Positions 5,176-10,876 of a stretch of DNA of 10,876 nucleotides are shown piece by piece. Source of the stretch: Acidimicrobiia bacterium (lineage in GTDB: Bacteria > Actinomycetota > Acidimicrobiia > Acidimicrobiales > Poriferisodalaceae); assembly GCA_026983855.1 (NCBI GenBank), contig JALSTE010000470.1, positions 1 through 10,876 of the forward strand, read 5' to 3'. The position numbers and the translations under genes were made by a program. Every line of letters starts with the position of its first letter. The first letter of the stretch is position 1. The notes beneath the pieces are model-generated. The model was not told the origin of the DNA, ran no database searches, and was given only the letters and a program-made list of their open reading frames with translations.

Positions 5176-5636
5176 TGGTCGGTTCCTCCTGGGTCGGCGC
5201 TGTCGGTTCTTGAGTCGCTGTCGGCGAGCTGGCTGGTGATGGCGCTGTGGTCGATCCACACGTTCTCGCGGGTGATGAGGCCGGCGTCGTCGAATTCCAT
5301 GACGTGGAGGATCCGAAACCGCAGCGGGCGGTTGTTGCCGGGAATTCCCAGGGGAGCGCCGACGGCCCGTCCGATCCAGAGGCTCTCGTCGGTGAGAGAG
5401 TTGGGGCCGTGGTAGCGGTGCAGGGTCTCGACGCGTTCGCCGGCGAGATCGGCGAAGACCCGTTCGTAGGTCGGCCGGGTCTGGGTGTGGCCGGTGGTTG
5501 GTCCGTCGGGTGCTCCGACGATGTCGTGTTCGGCGTCGGGTGCGAGGGTGGTGAGCACGCCGTCGACGTCGTCGGCCATCTCGAACGCGAAGTGCCGATC
5601 CATCAGCTCGTCCATCTCGGCCGGTGTGAGTGGCAT
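5172..5636 (-). CDS. SnoaL-like / NTF2-fold protein (second gene of the operon)
   Basis: 154 aa. The pattern MDELMDRHFAFEMADDVDGVLTT, then LAPDAEHDIVGAP, is the N-terminal helix pair and first strand of the SnoaL/NTF2-like alpha+beta fold. RPTYERVFADL, RFRILHVMEFDDAGLITRENVWID and the final Ile-rich stretch are also typical. Proteins of this type are cyclases, hydratases, isomerases or hydrolases on small molecules. ATG 5636 gives MPLTPAEMDELM; upstream codons in the open frame overlap the VOC gene and look artificial. It lies 5 nt after the VOC stop and overlaps the cupin start. The last about 20 residues (SDSRTDSADPGGTDQ) are a disordered tail. Specific function unknown. Confidence 0.85.
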   Translation of the reverse strand: MPLTPAEMDELMDRHFAFEMADDVDGVLTTLAPDAEHDIVGAPDGPTTGHTQTRPTYERVFADLAGERVETLHRYHGPNSLTDESLWIGRAVGAPLGIPGNNRPLRFRILHVMEFDDAGLITRENVWIDHSAITSQLADSDSRTDSADPGGTDQ

Positions 5637-5641
5637 GGTTC

Positions 5642-6097
5642 TCAGCCTGCGAAGGCGATGAGCTCGAGCTGGATGCCGTCGGGGTCGTCGAAGGTCAGTA
5701 ACCACATTGGTGCGCCTTCCACGGCGTACACACCGGAGTTGGCGATTCCGAGCTGGTCCAGGTGGGTGGCCCAGGCGCTCAGCGCGTCGGCGTCGGCGAC
5801 TTGGAAGCAGAGGTGGTCGAGTCCTGTCCGGGTCGGGTTGAAGGTCTCACCGGCATTGCCGGGGTGATGATCGAGACCCACGTTGAGCGACATGTCAGGC
5901 GTACCGATCACCACGGCGTAGCCGCCCTGGTCGCTGTGGTGGTGGGGCTCGTCGAACTGGCGCTCGAGGCCGAGGACCCGGGTGTACCACTCGACGCTGG
6001 CCTCGACGTCGCGCACGGTCAGTCCGACGTGTTGGATACCGGCCAGAGCTGGTGCCGTCGATGGTTCGCTGACCGCGGTGGTGTCGGTACTGGCCAT
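5642..6097 (-). CDS. VOC-family (glyoxalase/dioxygenase-fold) protein, first gene of the operon
   Basis: 151 aa, one vicinal-oxygen-chelate module pair. HVGLTVRDVEASVEWYTRVL is the standard first beta-alpha unit. Likely metal ligands are His23 (IQHVGL), His95 (GLDHLCFQV) and Glu145 (IQLELIAF), the 2-His-1-Glu pattern of extradiol dioxygenases, glyoxalase I and epimerases; the fourth position is unclear. ATG 6097 has AGGAG (complement of 6105-6109) 7 nt upstream, while the longer open frame runs through the promoter. It leads a three-gene operon ending with the cupin and is divergent from the LuxR regulator. A palindrome at 6113-6131 covers its probable -10 box. Substrate unknown. Confidence 0.9.
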   Translation of the reverse strand: MASTDTTAVSEPSTAPALAGIQHVGLTVRDVEASVEWYTRVLGLERQFDEPHHHSDQGGYAVVIGTPDMSLNVGLDHHPGNAGETFNPTRTGLDHLCFQVADADALSAWATHLDQLGIANSGVYAVEGAPMWLLTFDDPDGIQLELIAFAG

Positions 6098-6251
6098 GGA
6101 TTGTCTCCTGCTGGTCGTGATGGATACGACCGTAAGGAAGGGCATGCCGACGGGGAATCCCCGCCTTGGGTGTTTCTGACCCTCGTTGGTGGGGCGGCAC
6201 TCCCTCGATGAGGGGATACCACCGTCATCGGTTGAACCGTAGGCTCGACGC
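6098..6251. promoter_or_regulatory. Divergent promoter region of the VOC operon and luxR-type gene, with three palindromes
   Basis: Three short palindromes lie in 154 bp: GGTCGT-N7-ACGACC (6113-6131), CGGGGA-A-TCCCCG (6151-6163) and CCCTC-GAT-GAGGG (6202-6214). On the minus strand TATCCA (complement of 6121-6126) fits a -10 box giving a short leader with AGGAG. On the plus strand TAGGCT (6240-6245) lies 6 nt before the regulator ATG, which has no Shine-Dalgarno. The palindromes are candidate sites for the adjacent LuxR-type regulator or another repressor; which one binds is unknown. Confidence 0.55.
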
Positions 6252-7322
6252 ATGGCTGTGGCCGATTTCACCCGAGCTCGTGACCGTCTGCGCCGTCTCG
6301 ACGACGCCCCGGACCTCACCGCGACGCTGGAGGCGACTCAGGCCGCGCTCCACGATGTGGCGAAGTTCTCGTGGAGTGCGCTGATGACCGTTGACCCCGA
6401 CACCCTGCTCCCCACCGGAGGTCTGGTCGAAGGATTCGCGGCTGAAGCGTGCGCGCCGTTCTGGGACAACGAGCTCCTCGCTCCCGGCTACAACAAGTTC
6501 ACCGATCTCGCCCGCAGCACCACCTCTGTGGCCACCCTGTTCGAGGCCACCGACGGCGATCTCGATCGGGCACCCATCTACACCAACCTCTACGCCCAAC
6601 TCGGAGTCGCCGACGAGCTCCGCGCTGCATTTGCGGTTGGATCGAGATGCTGGGGAGTCGTCAGTCTCCTGCGAGCCATCGATGACGGCCCCTTCACCGA
6701 CGACGAGTGCCGCAACGTTGAAGCCCTCGTCCCGATCATCGCCAAATCACTTCGAGCCGGAGTGGTCGCCCTCGACACCGAAGCCAAAGGCACCGCTGCA
6801 ATGTTGGTCGTCGACCACGACAACCAGGTCCAGGACCTCACACTCGAGGGCGGTCGCCTGCTCGATGAACTACGAACCGCTGGCGTCGATGAACACGGGC
6901 TACCGGCCATCGTTCGCAACGTGGTCACTCGAGCGAGGGCCAGCCGGTCCTCGTCGCATATCGCCACCCGCCTGCACGGGACCTCGGGGAGCTGGCGGCG
7001 GGTCACCGCCATCCCGATGGAGGGCGATCGTGGCTCGGTAGCAGTGCTGATCGAGCCCGCTCGTGCGGCTGATCTCACCCCGATCCTGCTCGAGGCCTAC
7101 GACCTCACCGAGCGCGAGATCGATATCGTCATTCACCTCGCCCGAGGGCTCTCAACCAAGCACATCGCAGCCGAGCTCAGCATCTCCCCCCACACCGTCC
7201 GCGACCACGTCAAGGCCATCTTCACCAAGACCGGCTTCAGCACCCGTGGCGAACTCGTCGCCCGCGTCTTTTCGGACCACCTCCTCGACGGCTTCCACGC
7301 CGCTGTGCACCGCAACGCCTGA
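6252..7322 (+). CDS. GAF-like sensor, LuxR-type transcriptional regulator
   Basis: 356 aa. The N-terminal two thirds resemble a GAF-type sensory domain, which would bind a small ligand: helix LEATQAALHDVAKFSWSALM, core strands with RAAFAVGSRCWGVVSLLRAID and the helix FTDDECRNVEALVPIIAKSL. A PAS-like middle region follows (AMLVVDHDNQVQDLT, then WRRVTAIPM). The C terminus (from residue 285) is a LuxR/FixJ HTH: LTEREIDIVIHLARGLSTKH then IAAELSISPHTVRDHVKAIF. It lacks a receiver domain and an AHL-binding signature. ATG 6252 is the only sensible start and may be leaderless. Divergence from the VOC-SnoaL-cupin operon suggests it controls that operon; ligand unknown. Confidence 0.9.
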   Translation: MAVADFTRARDRLRRLDDAPDLTATLEATQAALHDVAKFSWSALMTVDPDTLLPTGGLVEGFAAEACAPFWDNELLAPGYNKFTDLARSTTSVATLFEATDGDLDRAPIYTNLYAQLGVADELRAAFAVGSRCWGVVSLLRAIDDGPFTDDECRNVEALVPIIAKSLRAGVVALDTEAKGTAAMLVVDHDNQVQDLTLEGGRLLDELRTAGVDEHGLPAIVRNVVTRARASRSSSHIATRLHGTSGSWRRVTAIPMEGDRGSVAVLIEPARAADLTPILLEAYDLTEREIDIVIHLARGLSTKHIAAELSISPHTVRDHVKAIFTKTGFSTRGELVARVFSDHLLDGFHAAVHRNA

Positions 7323-7325
7323 CTC

Positions 7326-7346
7326 GGGCAACCCCCGTGGTTGTCC
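7326..7346 (+). terminator. Hairpin terminator after the LuxR-type gene
   Basis: GGGCAACC (7326-7333) pairs with GGTTGTCC (7339-7346), eight pairs including one G-T wobble, around a 5-nt loop. It starts 3 nt after the stop codon. There is no T-run, as is common in GC-rich actinobacteria. A second stem, GCGCCC-AGG-GGGCGC (7405-7419), follows further down. Confidence 0.6.
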
Positions 7347-7427
7347 AAGACTCGGTCGTGGACCCGTGACCATGCGTTTCGTGCCGCGCCGCGACCAGAT
7401 CGATGCGCCCAGGGGGCGCTTGTACCT

Positions 7428-7454
7428 GGGTTGAACTCCCCCTCCGACACCAGC
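7428..7454 (+). repeat. tRNA 3'-end-like sequence, att-like direct repeat copy 2
   Basis: GGGTTGAACTCCCCCTCCGA then CACCAGC matches copy 1 (3066-3093) at nearly all positions; CCCCCTCCGACACCAGC is identical over 17 nt. The T-loop equivalent reads TTGAACT instead of TTCAAGT, replacing the invariant C56, and no tRNA body lies upstream. It is therefore not a tRNA gene but a second tRNA-end-like copy in the same orientation. Together the two bracket 3094-7437. Confidence 0.5.
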
Positions 7455-7691
7455 ATTGGCACATGGTTCGCGAGCCTCCACTCCCGTCGTCGCCCTCGGG
7501 ACCCGCGGCCACCGGGTGTCTGGCTGTCCGAACTGCGAACCGCGATCAGGCCGCCTCATCTCGTGGGGCACGTGACCCGACGCTCGGGTGTGGTTCGCTG
7601 CGGGGCTGAACGGGATGCTCTCCTTGCCATCGGTGACCCTGACGCTGTGCCCGGGAGGTCCGGAGAGGATGCCCCCGGCGGCCGCCTGCCC

Positions 7692-8546
7692 TCAGCCGGC
7701 GGTGATGAAGGCCCGCAACACCGCGAAGGCCCGGTCGGGGTCGTCGTGCCAGACCCCGTGGCCGGCATTGTCGAACGGCACGTAGGTCGTCATCGACGGA
7801 TCGAGGTGCCGCACCATGTCCTCGCTGTCCTCGATGGGGGTCACGGGGTCGAGGGCGCCGGCCAGAACCAGGGTCGGGCAGGTGATCCGGCCCAGATCCT
7901 CGAGATGGTCGATTCGGTGCCAGATTCCGTCCATTGCGTGGAACTGCCGGGCCAGATCGGGCCGGAAGATCGAGCTTCCGAAGGCCCGGGGCTGTGGGGT
8001 GGGGTTGTAGAGCGGCGTGCAGTGTTCGTTGTACGCCGCCAGTGACGCCATGTCCCCGGTGCGCTGAAGGGCATCCAGGGCGGCCTCACGGGCGATCTCT
8101 CCGCCGAGGCGCTCGAAGACCGCCGCACATCTGGTGGGATCCAGCCGGGCCTGGGTACTGGACAGGATCAACTTCCCCGGGTGCCCGGGGTGACGGATGG
8201 CGTACACGGCGGCCACCATGCCGCCGGCGGAGTTGCCGAGGACGATCGGCCTGGTGATCCCAAGCGCCTCGCAGAACGCCACCAGGTCGTCGGCCCAGGC
8301 CTCCAGGCTGTACCGACCGGCGGGATCGTCGTCGCTGCGTCCCGCACCACGGAGATCCAGATACACGACCTGGGCGACGTCGGTGAGGGTGGCGAAGTCG
8401 GGCTTGAACGCCGTGTGGTCGGAGACCCCCGGGGCCCCGTGCAGCAGGATCAGGGTCGGACGCTCGACCGGACCGTCGTCTTCGACCACGAGTTGGGCTC
8501 CGTCGACGTCGTAGAAGAGCCGCACTCCGTTGACCCTGACCCTCAA
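7692..8546 (-). CDS. Alpha/beta-hydrolase, proline-iminopeptidase-like
   Basis: 284 aa, cytoplasmic, no signal peptide. It has the full alpha/beta-hydrolase set: oxyanion-hole HGAPG (36-40), DLRGAGRSDDD (64-74, the proline-iminopeptidase/HPL-type signature), nucleophile Ser106 in GNSAGG, acid Asp233 in GALDPVTP and His263 in NAGHGVWHDDP. It is closest to the S33-like hydrolases, which cleave N-terminal proline, esters or lactones; the exact substrate cannot be read from sequence. The start is TTG 8546, supported by its overlap (TTGA) with the stop of the upstream 44-aa ORF and by GGAAGG about 11 nt upstream. It is the last gene of a minus-strand unit divergent from a TetR gene. Confidence 0.88.
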   Translation of the reverse strand: MRVRVNGVRLFYDVDGAQLVVEDDGPVERPTLILLHGAPGVSDHTAFKPDFATLTDVAQVVYLDLRGAGRSDDDPAGRYSLEAWADDLVAFCEALGITRPIVLGNSAGGMVAAVYAIRHPGHPGKLILSSTQARLDPTRCAAVFERLGGEIAREAALDALQRTGDMASLAAYNEHCTPLYNPTPQPRAFGSSIFRPDLARQFHAMDGIWHRIDHLEDLGRITCPTLVLAGALDPVTPIEDSEDMVRHLDPSMTTYVPFDNAGHGVWHDDPDRAFAVLRAFITAG

Positions 8547-8677
8547 GGGGTGCCCGCCTTCCGTGGACGGGGTGACCCGGTGGGTGTGGCGGGGGTGTAC
8601 ACCGGGTGGATCCGCCGGACGGTGATCGGCCCGGCCGGTGTCGGCCGGCCAAGGCTCACCTGAGGGGTGAAGATCAT
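8543..8677 (-). CDS. 44-aa proline-rich small ORF coupled to the hydrolase
   Basis: The ATG at 8677-8675 has an excellent Shine-Dalgarno (GAGAGGAG) about 7 nt upstream. The product starts MIFTPQVSLGRPTPAGPITV and ends with TGA overlapping the TTG start of the hydrolase. It has 10 Pro and 7 Thr in 44 residues and a basic C-terminal part (RPRK), and it has no hydrophobic helix. I do not recognise it. It could be a translated leader that sets hydrolase translation, a small structural or precursor peptide, or the degraded start of a longer gene. The ribosome-binding site and coupling are the main evidence that it is translated. Confidence 0.5.
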   Translation of the reverse strand: MIFTPQVSLGRPTPAGPITVRRIHPVYTPATPTGSPRPRKAGTP

Positions 8678-8716
8678 CGTGGTCTCCTCTCCCCGGTCCC
8701 GGATATCCAGCTCGCT

Positions 8717-8742
8717 AAACAATACATATATATGGTATGTTT
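8717..8742. promoter_or_regulatory. AT-rich palindrome, probable TetR operator in the divergent promoter
   Basis: AAACA-N3-CATATATATG-N3-TGTTT is a 26-bp palindrome (10 of 13 positions matched per arm) in otherwise very GC-rich DNA. It lies in the 70 bp between the tetR start (8748) and the small ORF start (8677). TATGTT (8736-8741) can serve as the tetR -10 box, 6 nt before ATG; the AT stretch can also hold the opposing -10. TetR-family regulators usually bind palindromes of this kind between themselves and a divergent target. Confidence 0.7.
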
Positions 8743-8747
8743 CTGTG

Positions 8748-9377
8748 ATGGTCGCAGTCAAGGTCAGGGCGGAGGGGTCCCGACGGACCCAGCGGGAGCG
8801 CCGGGAATCGACCCGGGCCGCGCTGTTGTCGGCGGCGGCCGCGGTCATCGTGGAGACCGGACCGTCCACCGGCGTGGCTGAGATCGCCGGGCGGGCCGGT
8901 GTCTCCACCGGGGCCCTGCAGTACCACTTCGGCTCCAAGACGGAACTGCTGGTCGCCGTGGTCGAGGTGGGGTGGAACGACCTCATCGAGCGTACGAGGG
9001 AGATTACCGCCGACGCACCACCCGCCGAACGGATCGCCTCACTGGTGTCCTCAATGTGGACCTCGTATCACCAACCAACGTGTCGGGCCGCTTTCCTGGT
9101 CTCCTCGGACCCCAACGTCAGTGCCGAAGTGGCGGACCGTTCCGCCGCCGTGTTCGACGCCGCACGTTCGCGCCTGGACCAGCTCTGGTCCGATGTATTC
9201 GTCGACCTCCAACTGCCGATCGAACGCGTCTCGGCCGCTCGCCGCTTCGCCCGCTCCCATCTCATGGGGATGATCGTGCAGCGGCAGATGGGGTCGGTCG
9301 AGCCCGATCCCCGAGAGGAACTCGACCTGCTCGGCCAGGCGACGCTGAGGATCCTGACGGACCGGTCGGCGTCGTGA
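8748..9377 (+). CDS. TetR/AcrR-family transcriptional regulator
   Basis: 209 aa, a dimeric repressor with an N-terminal HTH. RRTQRERRESTRAALLSAAA and then VAEIAGRAGVSTGALQYHFGSKTELLVAVV form the classic TetR DNA-binding domain; ALQYHFGSKTELL (56-68) is the recognition-helix signature. The C-terminal ligand-binding domain carries SLVSSMWTSYHQPTCRAAFLV, typical of this class. I chose ATG 8748; the open frame extends to 8667 but would translate the operator palindrome (LNNTYIWYV). No Shine-Dalgarno is seen, so it is probably leaderless. It likely controls itself and the divergent small ORF-hydrolase unit, and possibly the downstream amidohydrolase. Ligand unknown. Confidence 0.92.
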   Translation: MVAVKVRAEGSRRTQRERRESTRAALLSAAAAVIVETGPSTGVAEIAGRAGVSTGALQYHFGSKTELLVAVVEVGWNDLIERTREITADAPPAERIASLVSSMWTSYHQPTCRAAFLVSSDPNVSAEVADRSAAVFDAARSRLDQLWSDVFVDLQLPIERVSAARRFARSHLMGMIVQRQMGSVEPDPREELDLLGQATLRILTDRSAS

Positions 9378-9652
9378 ACGGCAACCCTCTCCCCCCGGGC
9401 GACGTCGACCGAAGCGGCGATCGGGCCCGGGCCACCCCGGTCCGGGAGCCCGGCCCCGCCGGGCGCCGCCATGCCCGCGCACCCACCCGCCGGCCGTGTC
9501 ACAACCCGGGGGTCCGAGCACCGCACCCGGCCCGGACGGGGACGTTCCGTCGAGACCTCCCGAGCCCCCGGGGGGTGGCGGCCTCAACCGCCTCCGCGGA
9601 ACGCCGGGACCACCTGTGCCACACCATCCATCGGAGGCATCGACTGACATGA
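9374..9652 (+). other. Doubtful 92-codon open frame filling the tetR-amidohydrolase gap
   Basis: A GTG at 9374 overlaps the tetR stop (GTGA), and the frame ends at TGA 9650-9652 overlapping the amidohydrolase ATG 9649 (ATGA). That is the layout of a coupled operon gene. However, the product is Arg/Pro-rich low-complexity sequence (RRHARAPTRRPCHNPGVRAP) with no domain, and second codon positions are unusually GC-rich, as expected from non-coding GC-rich DNA. I consider it probably untranslated spacer, with the overlaps accidental, but record it because both overlaps are exact. Confidence 0.25.
9423..9456 (+). terminator. Strong GC hairpin downstream of tetR
   Basis: CCGGGC (9427-9432) pairs with GCCCGG (9448-9453). 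Beyond a one-base bulge (C9426), GGG (9423-9425) pairs with CCC (9454-9456). It lies 46 nt after the tetR stop and has no T-run. It may end the tetR transcript or attenuate read-through to the amidohydrolase. In DNA this GC-rich, such stems also arise by chance. Confidence 0.35.
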
Positions 9653-10876
9653 GCGAGGAAGGCGACATGAGCGAACCCCGGGCAGGGGACCGACCGAGTC
9701 GGACGGTGATCAGGAACGGCACCGTGCTCGACACGACCACCATGACCTACACCGAGAACCAGGTCATCGTCATCGAGGGCGGGGTCATCGTCGACGTGGG
9801 CGACTCCCGTCCCGGTGAGGGCGACGTCACCGTGGACGCCGACGGTCGTTTCGTCCTGCCCGGTCTGATCGACGGGCACGTGCACTTCCGACTGGCCACC
9901 CTCGACTTCGGGGCCCTCGTGCGGTGGTCGGAGGTGCAGTTCGGCATCAACATGGCCCGGCTCGCCGCCGACACCGTCGAACGTGGTTTCACCACCGTCC
10001 GCGACCTCGGGGGCGACGTCAACGGTCTGATGCGGGCCATCGCCGACGGTCACGCCCGGGGTCCCCGGATCGTGCGTGCCGGTCTCATGCTCACCCAGAC
10101 CGGTGGGCACGGTGACATCCGCTCAGGTGAGATCGGTCTGGCGAGTTGCGGCTGCGTCCTGGATTCCAGCGTCATGTCCATCGTCGCCGACGGGACCGAC
10201 GCGGTGCGCAAGGCGGCTCGTCATCTCCTTCGTGACGGCAGCGATTTTCTCAAGATCCACGTCTCGGGCGGGGTGGCGTCGCCCACCGATCCGTTGGAGA
10301 GCGTGCAGTACACGACCGAGGAGATCCGGGCCATCGTCACCGAGGCCCGGCATCGCCACACCTACGTATCCGCCCACGCCTACACACCAGAGGCCATCTC
10401 GATGGCCGTGGAGGCTGGGGTGCACTGCATCGAACACGGCAACCTGATCGACGCTCGCACCGCCACGGAGATGGCCGATGCGGGCGCGGTCCTGGTTCCC
10501 ACCCTCGTCACCTATCAGGCCATGCACGACGTCGGCCGCCGGCTCGGCCTTCCGGAGGTCAACCAGGCCAAGAACACCGTGGTGCTGGACTCCGGGTTGG
10601 AGTCCCTGGAGCGGGCGCACCGGGCGGGGATAACGCTCGGGTTCGGCACCGACCTCATCGGGGAGGTGCAGCCCCGCCAGAACGAGGAACTCGCCATCCG
10701 GGCCCGGGTCCAACCGGCGGTGGACGTACTCCGGTCGATGTGGGGCGTCAACGCCCGACTCTGTGGTCTCGAGGGGCGGATCGGGGTCCTGTGCCCGGGG
10801 GCCCACGGCGACGTCGTGATCTCCAACGTGGACCCCCTGGAGGACATCGCCGCCTTCGCCCGCCACCAGACCGCTC
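9649..10876 (+). CDS. Metal-dependent amidohydrolase, imidazolonepropionase/Xaa-Pro-hydrolase-like (partial, runs off the end)
   Basis: 409 codons are visible with no stop. These TIM-barrel enzymes hydrolyse amide or lactam bonds using one or two metal ions. Motifs are in order: GLIDGHVHF (metal His77, His79), TTVRDLGG, FLKIHVSGG (Lys202, normally carboxylated), SAHAYTPEAI (His243), CIEHGNLID (His263) and FGTDL (Asp335), then the closing beta-sandwich strand GAHGDVVI. The order matches the amidohydrolase group containing imidazolonepropionases and N-acyl/Xaa-Pro dipeptidases. Two starts are possible: ATG 9649 with GGAGG at 9633-9637, and ATG 9667 with AGGAAGG at 9656-9662. Only a few C-terminal residues should be missing. 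It is codirectional with tetR. Substrate unknown. Confidence 0.92.
   Translation, partial: MSEEGDMSEPRAGDRPSRTVIRNGTVLDTTTMTYTENQVIVIEGGVIVDVGDSRPGEGDVTVDADGRFVLPGLIDGHVHFRLATLDFGALVRWSEVQFGINMARLAADTVERGFTTVRDLGGDVNGLMRAIADGHARGPRIVRAGLMLTQTGGHGDIRSGEIGLASCGCVLDSSVMSIVADGTDAVRKAARHLLRDGSDFLKIHVSGGVASPTDPLESVQYTTEEIRAIVTEARHRHTYVSAHAYTPEAISMAVEAGVHCIEHGNLIDARTATEMADAGAVLVPTLVTYQAMHDVGRRLGLPEVNQAKNTVVLDSGLESLERAHRAGITLGFGTDLIGEVQPRQNEELAIRARVQPAVDVLRSMWGVNARLCGLEGRIGVLCPGAHGDVVISNVDPLEDIAAFARHQTA

Larger units (their letters stand above)
7323..7691. other. Intergenic region between luxR-type gene and hydrolase operon
   Basis: 369 bp without a credible gene; the open frames here are extensions or shadows of others. 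It contains the terminator at 7326-7346, a GC stem at 7405-7419 and the att-like repeat at 7428-7454. GGTTCGC/GCGAACC words are scattered between about 7470 and 7600. GGCGGCCGCC at 7677-7686 lies just beyond the end of the minus-strand hydrolase and may contribute to its termination. I see no promoter. Confidence 0.5.

Noticed and set aside
5247..5867. 206-aa plus-strand open frame
   Set aside because: Antisense to the SnoaL-like and VOC genes, which have clear family motifs on the minus strand.
7341..8045. 234-aa plus-strand open frame
   Set aside because: Runs through the luxR terminator and att-like repeat, then antisense to the hydrolase; low-complexity product.
8596..8603. GTGTACAC palindrome as a regulatory site
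   Set aside because: It falls inside the 44-aa small ORF, is only 8 bp long and lies far from any promoter position.
9051..9743. 230-aa minus-strand open frame (and 9499-10110 minus)
   Set aside because: Both run antisense across tetR or the amidohydrolase, have no recognisable domain and Gly/Pro/Arg-rich composition, and no ribosome-binding site.
10123..10866. 247-aa minus-strand open frame
   Set aside because: Antisense shadow of the amidohydrolase, whose plus-strand motifs are unambiguous. Its product is Gly/Asp/Val/His-rich, typical of antisense to GC-rich genes.

Overview
The window is high-GC DNA with typical actinobacterial traits: GTG/TTG starts, several genes with a -10-like box 6-7 nt before the start codon and no Shine-Dalgarno (leaderless style), VapBC, GAF-LuxR and TetR genes, and IS3-family debris. 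No ribosomal or housekeeping marker is present, so a finer placement is not possible. It reads as accessory DNA: a mobile/defence-flavoured left part and two small regulated catabolic or biosynthetic clusters on the right.

Layout. 1-330: the 3' end of a DMT/EamA transporter gene, interrupted after codon 86 by a complete IS3-family element (259-1650) with 24-bp terminal inverted repeats and a 3-bp GAG target duplication. The element's orfB is intact, but its orfA carries a frameshift and an in-frame TAG. 1659-2903: an unrecognised 167-aa protein and an Abi-family HEPN protein. 2904-3093: an unusual non-coding stretch with paired TGCTAATGG repeats, exactly 10-bp-phased GCCGC repeats and a tRNA 3'-end-like sequence that looks like an attachment site. 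3168-3825: a Phd/YefM-VapC type II toxin-antitoxin pair with a palindromic operator over the antitoxin start. 3891-4660: a graveyard of IS3-family fragments, one of them a decayed relative of the element at 259-1650.

4708-6097 (minus): a tightly packed operon VOC protein > SnoaL-like protein > cupin, divergent from a GAF-LuxR regulator (6252-7322). The shared intergenic region carries three palindromes. A second tRNA 3'-end-like repeat (7438-7454) matches the one at 3077-3093, so about 4.4 kb (VapBC, IS debris and the VOC/SnoaL/cupin/LuxR cluster) is bracketed by att-like direct repeats and may be, or have been, an integrated island.

7692-8677 (minus): an alpha/beta hydrolase resembling proline iminopeptidases, translationally coupled to an upstream 44-aa proline-rich small ORF. 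Divergent from them is a TetR regulator (8748-9377), with an AT-rich palindrome between. Downstream on the plus strand a metal-dependent amidohydrolase of the imidazolonepropionase/Xaa-Pro-hydrolase type starts at 9649 and runs off the window. A TetR-controlled hydrolase pair acting on a small amide, ester or peptide substrate is a reasonable inference; the substrate is not visible in the sequence.
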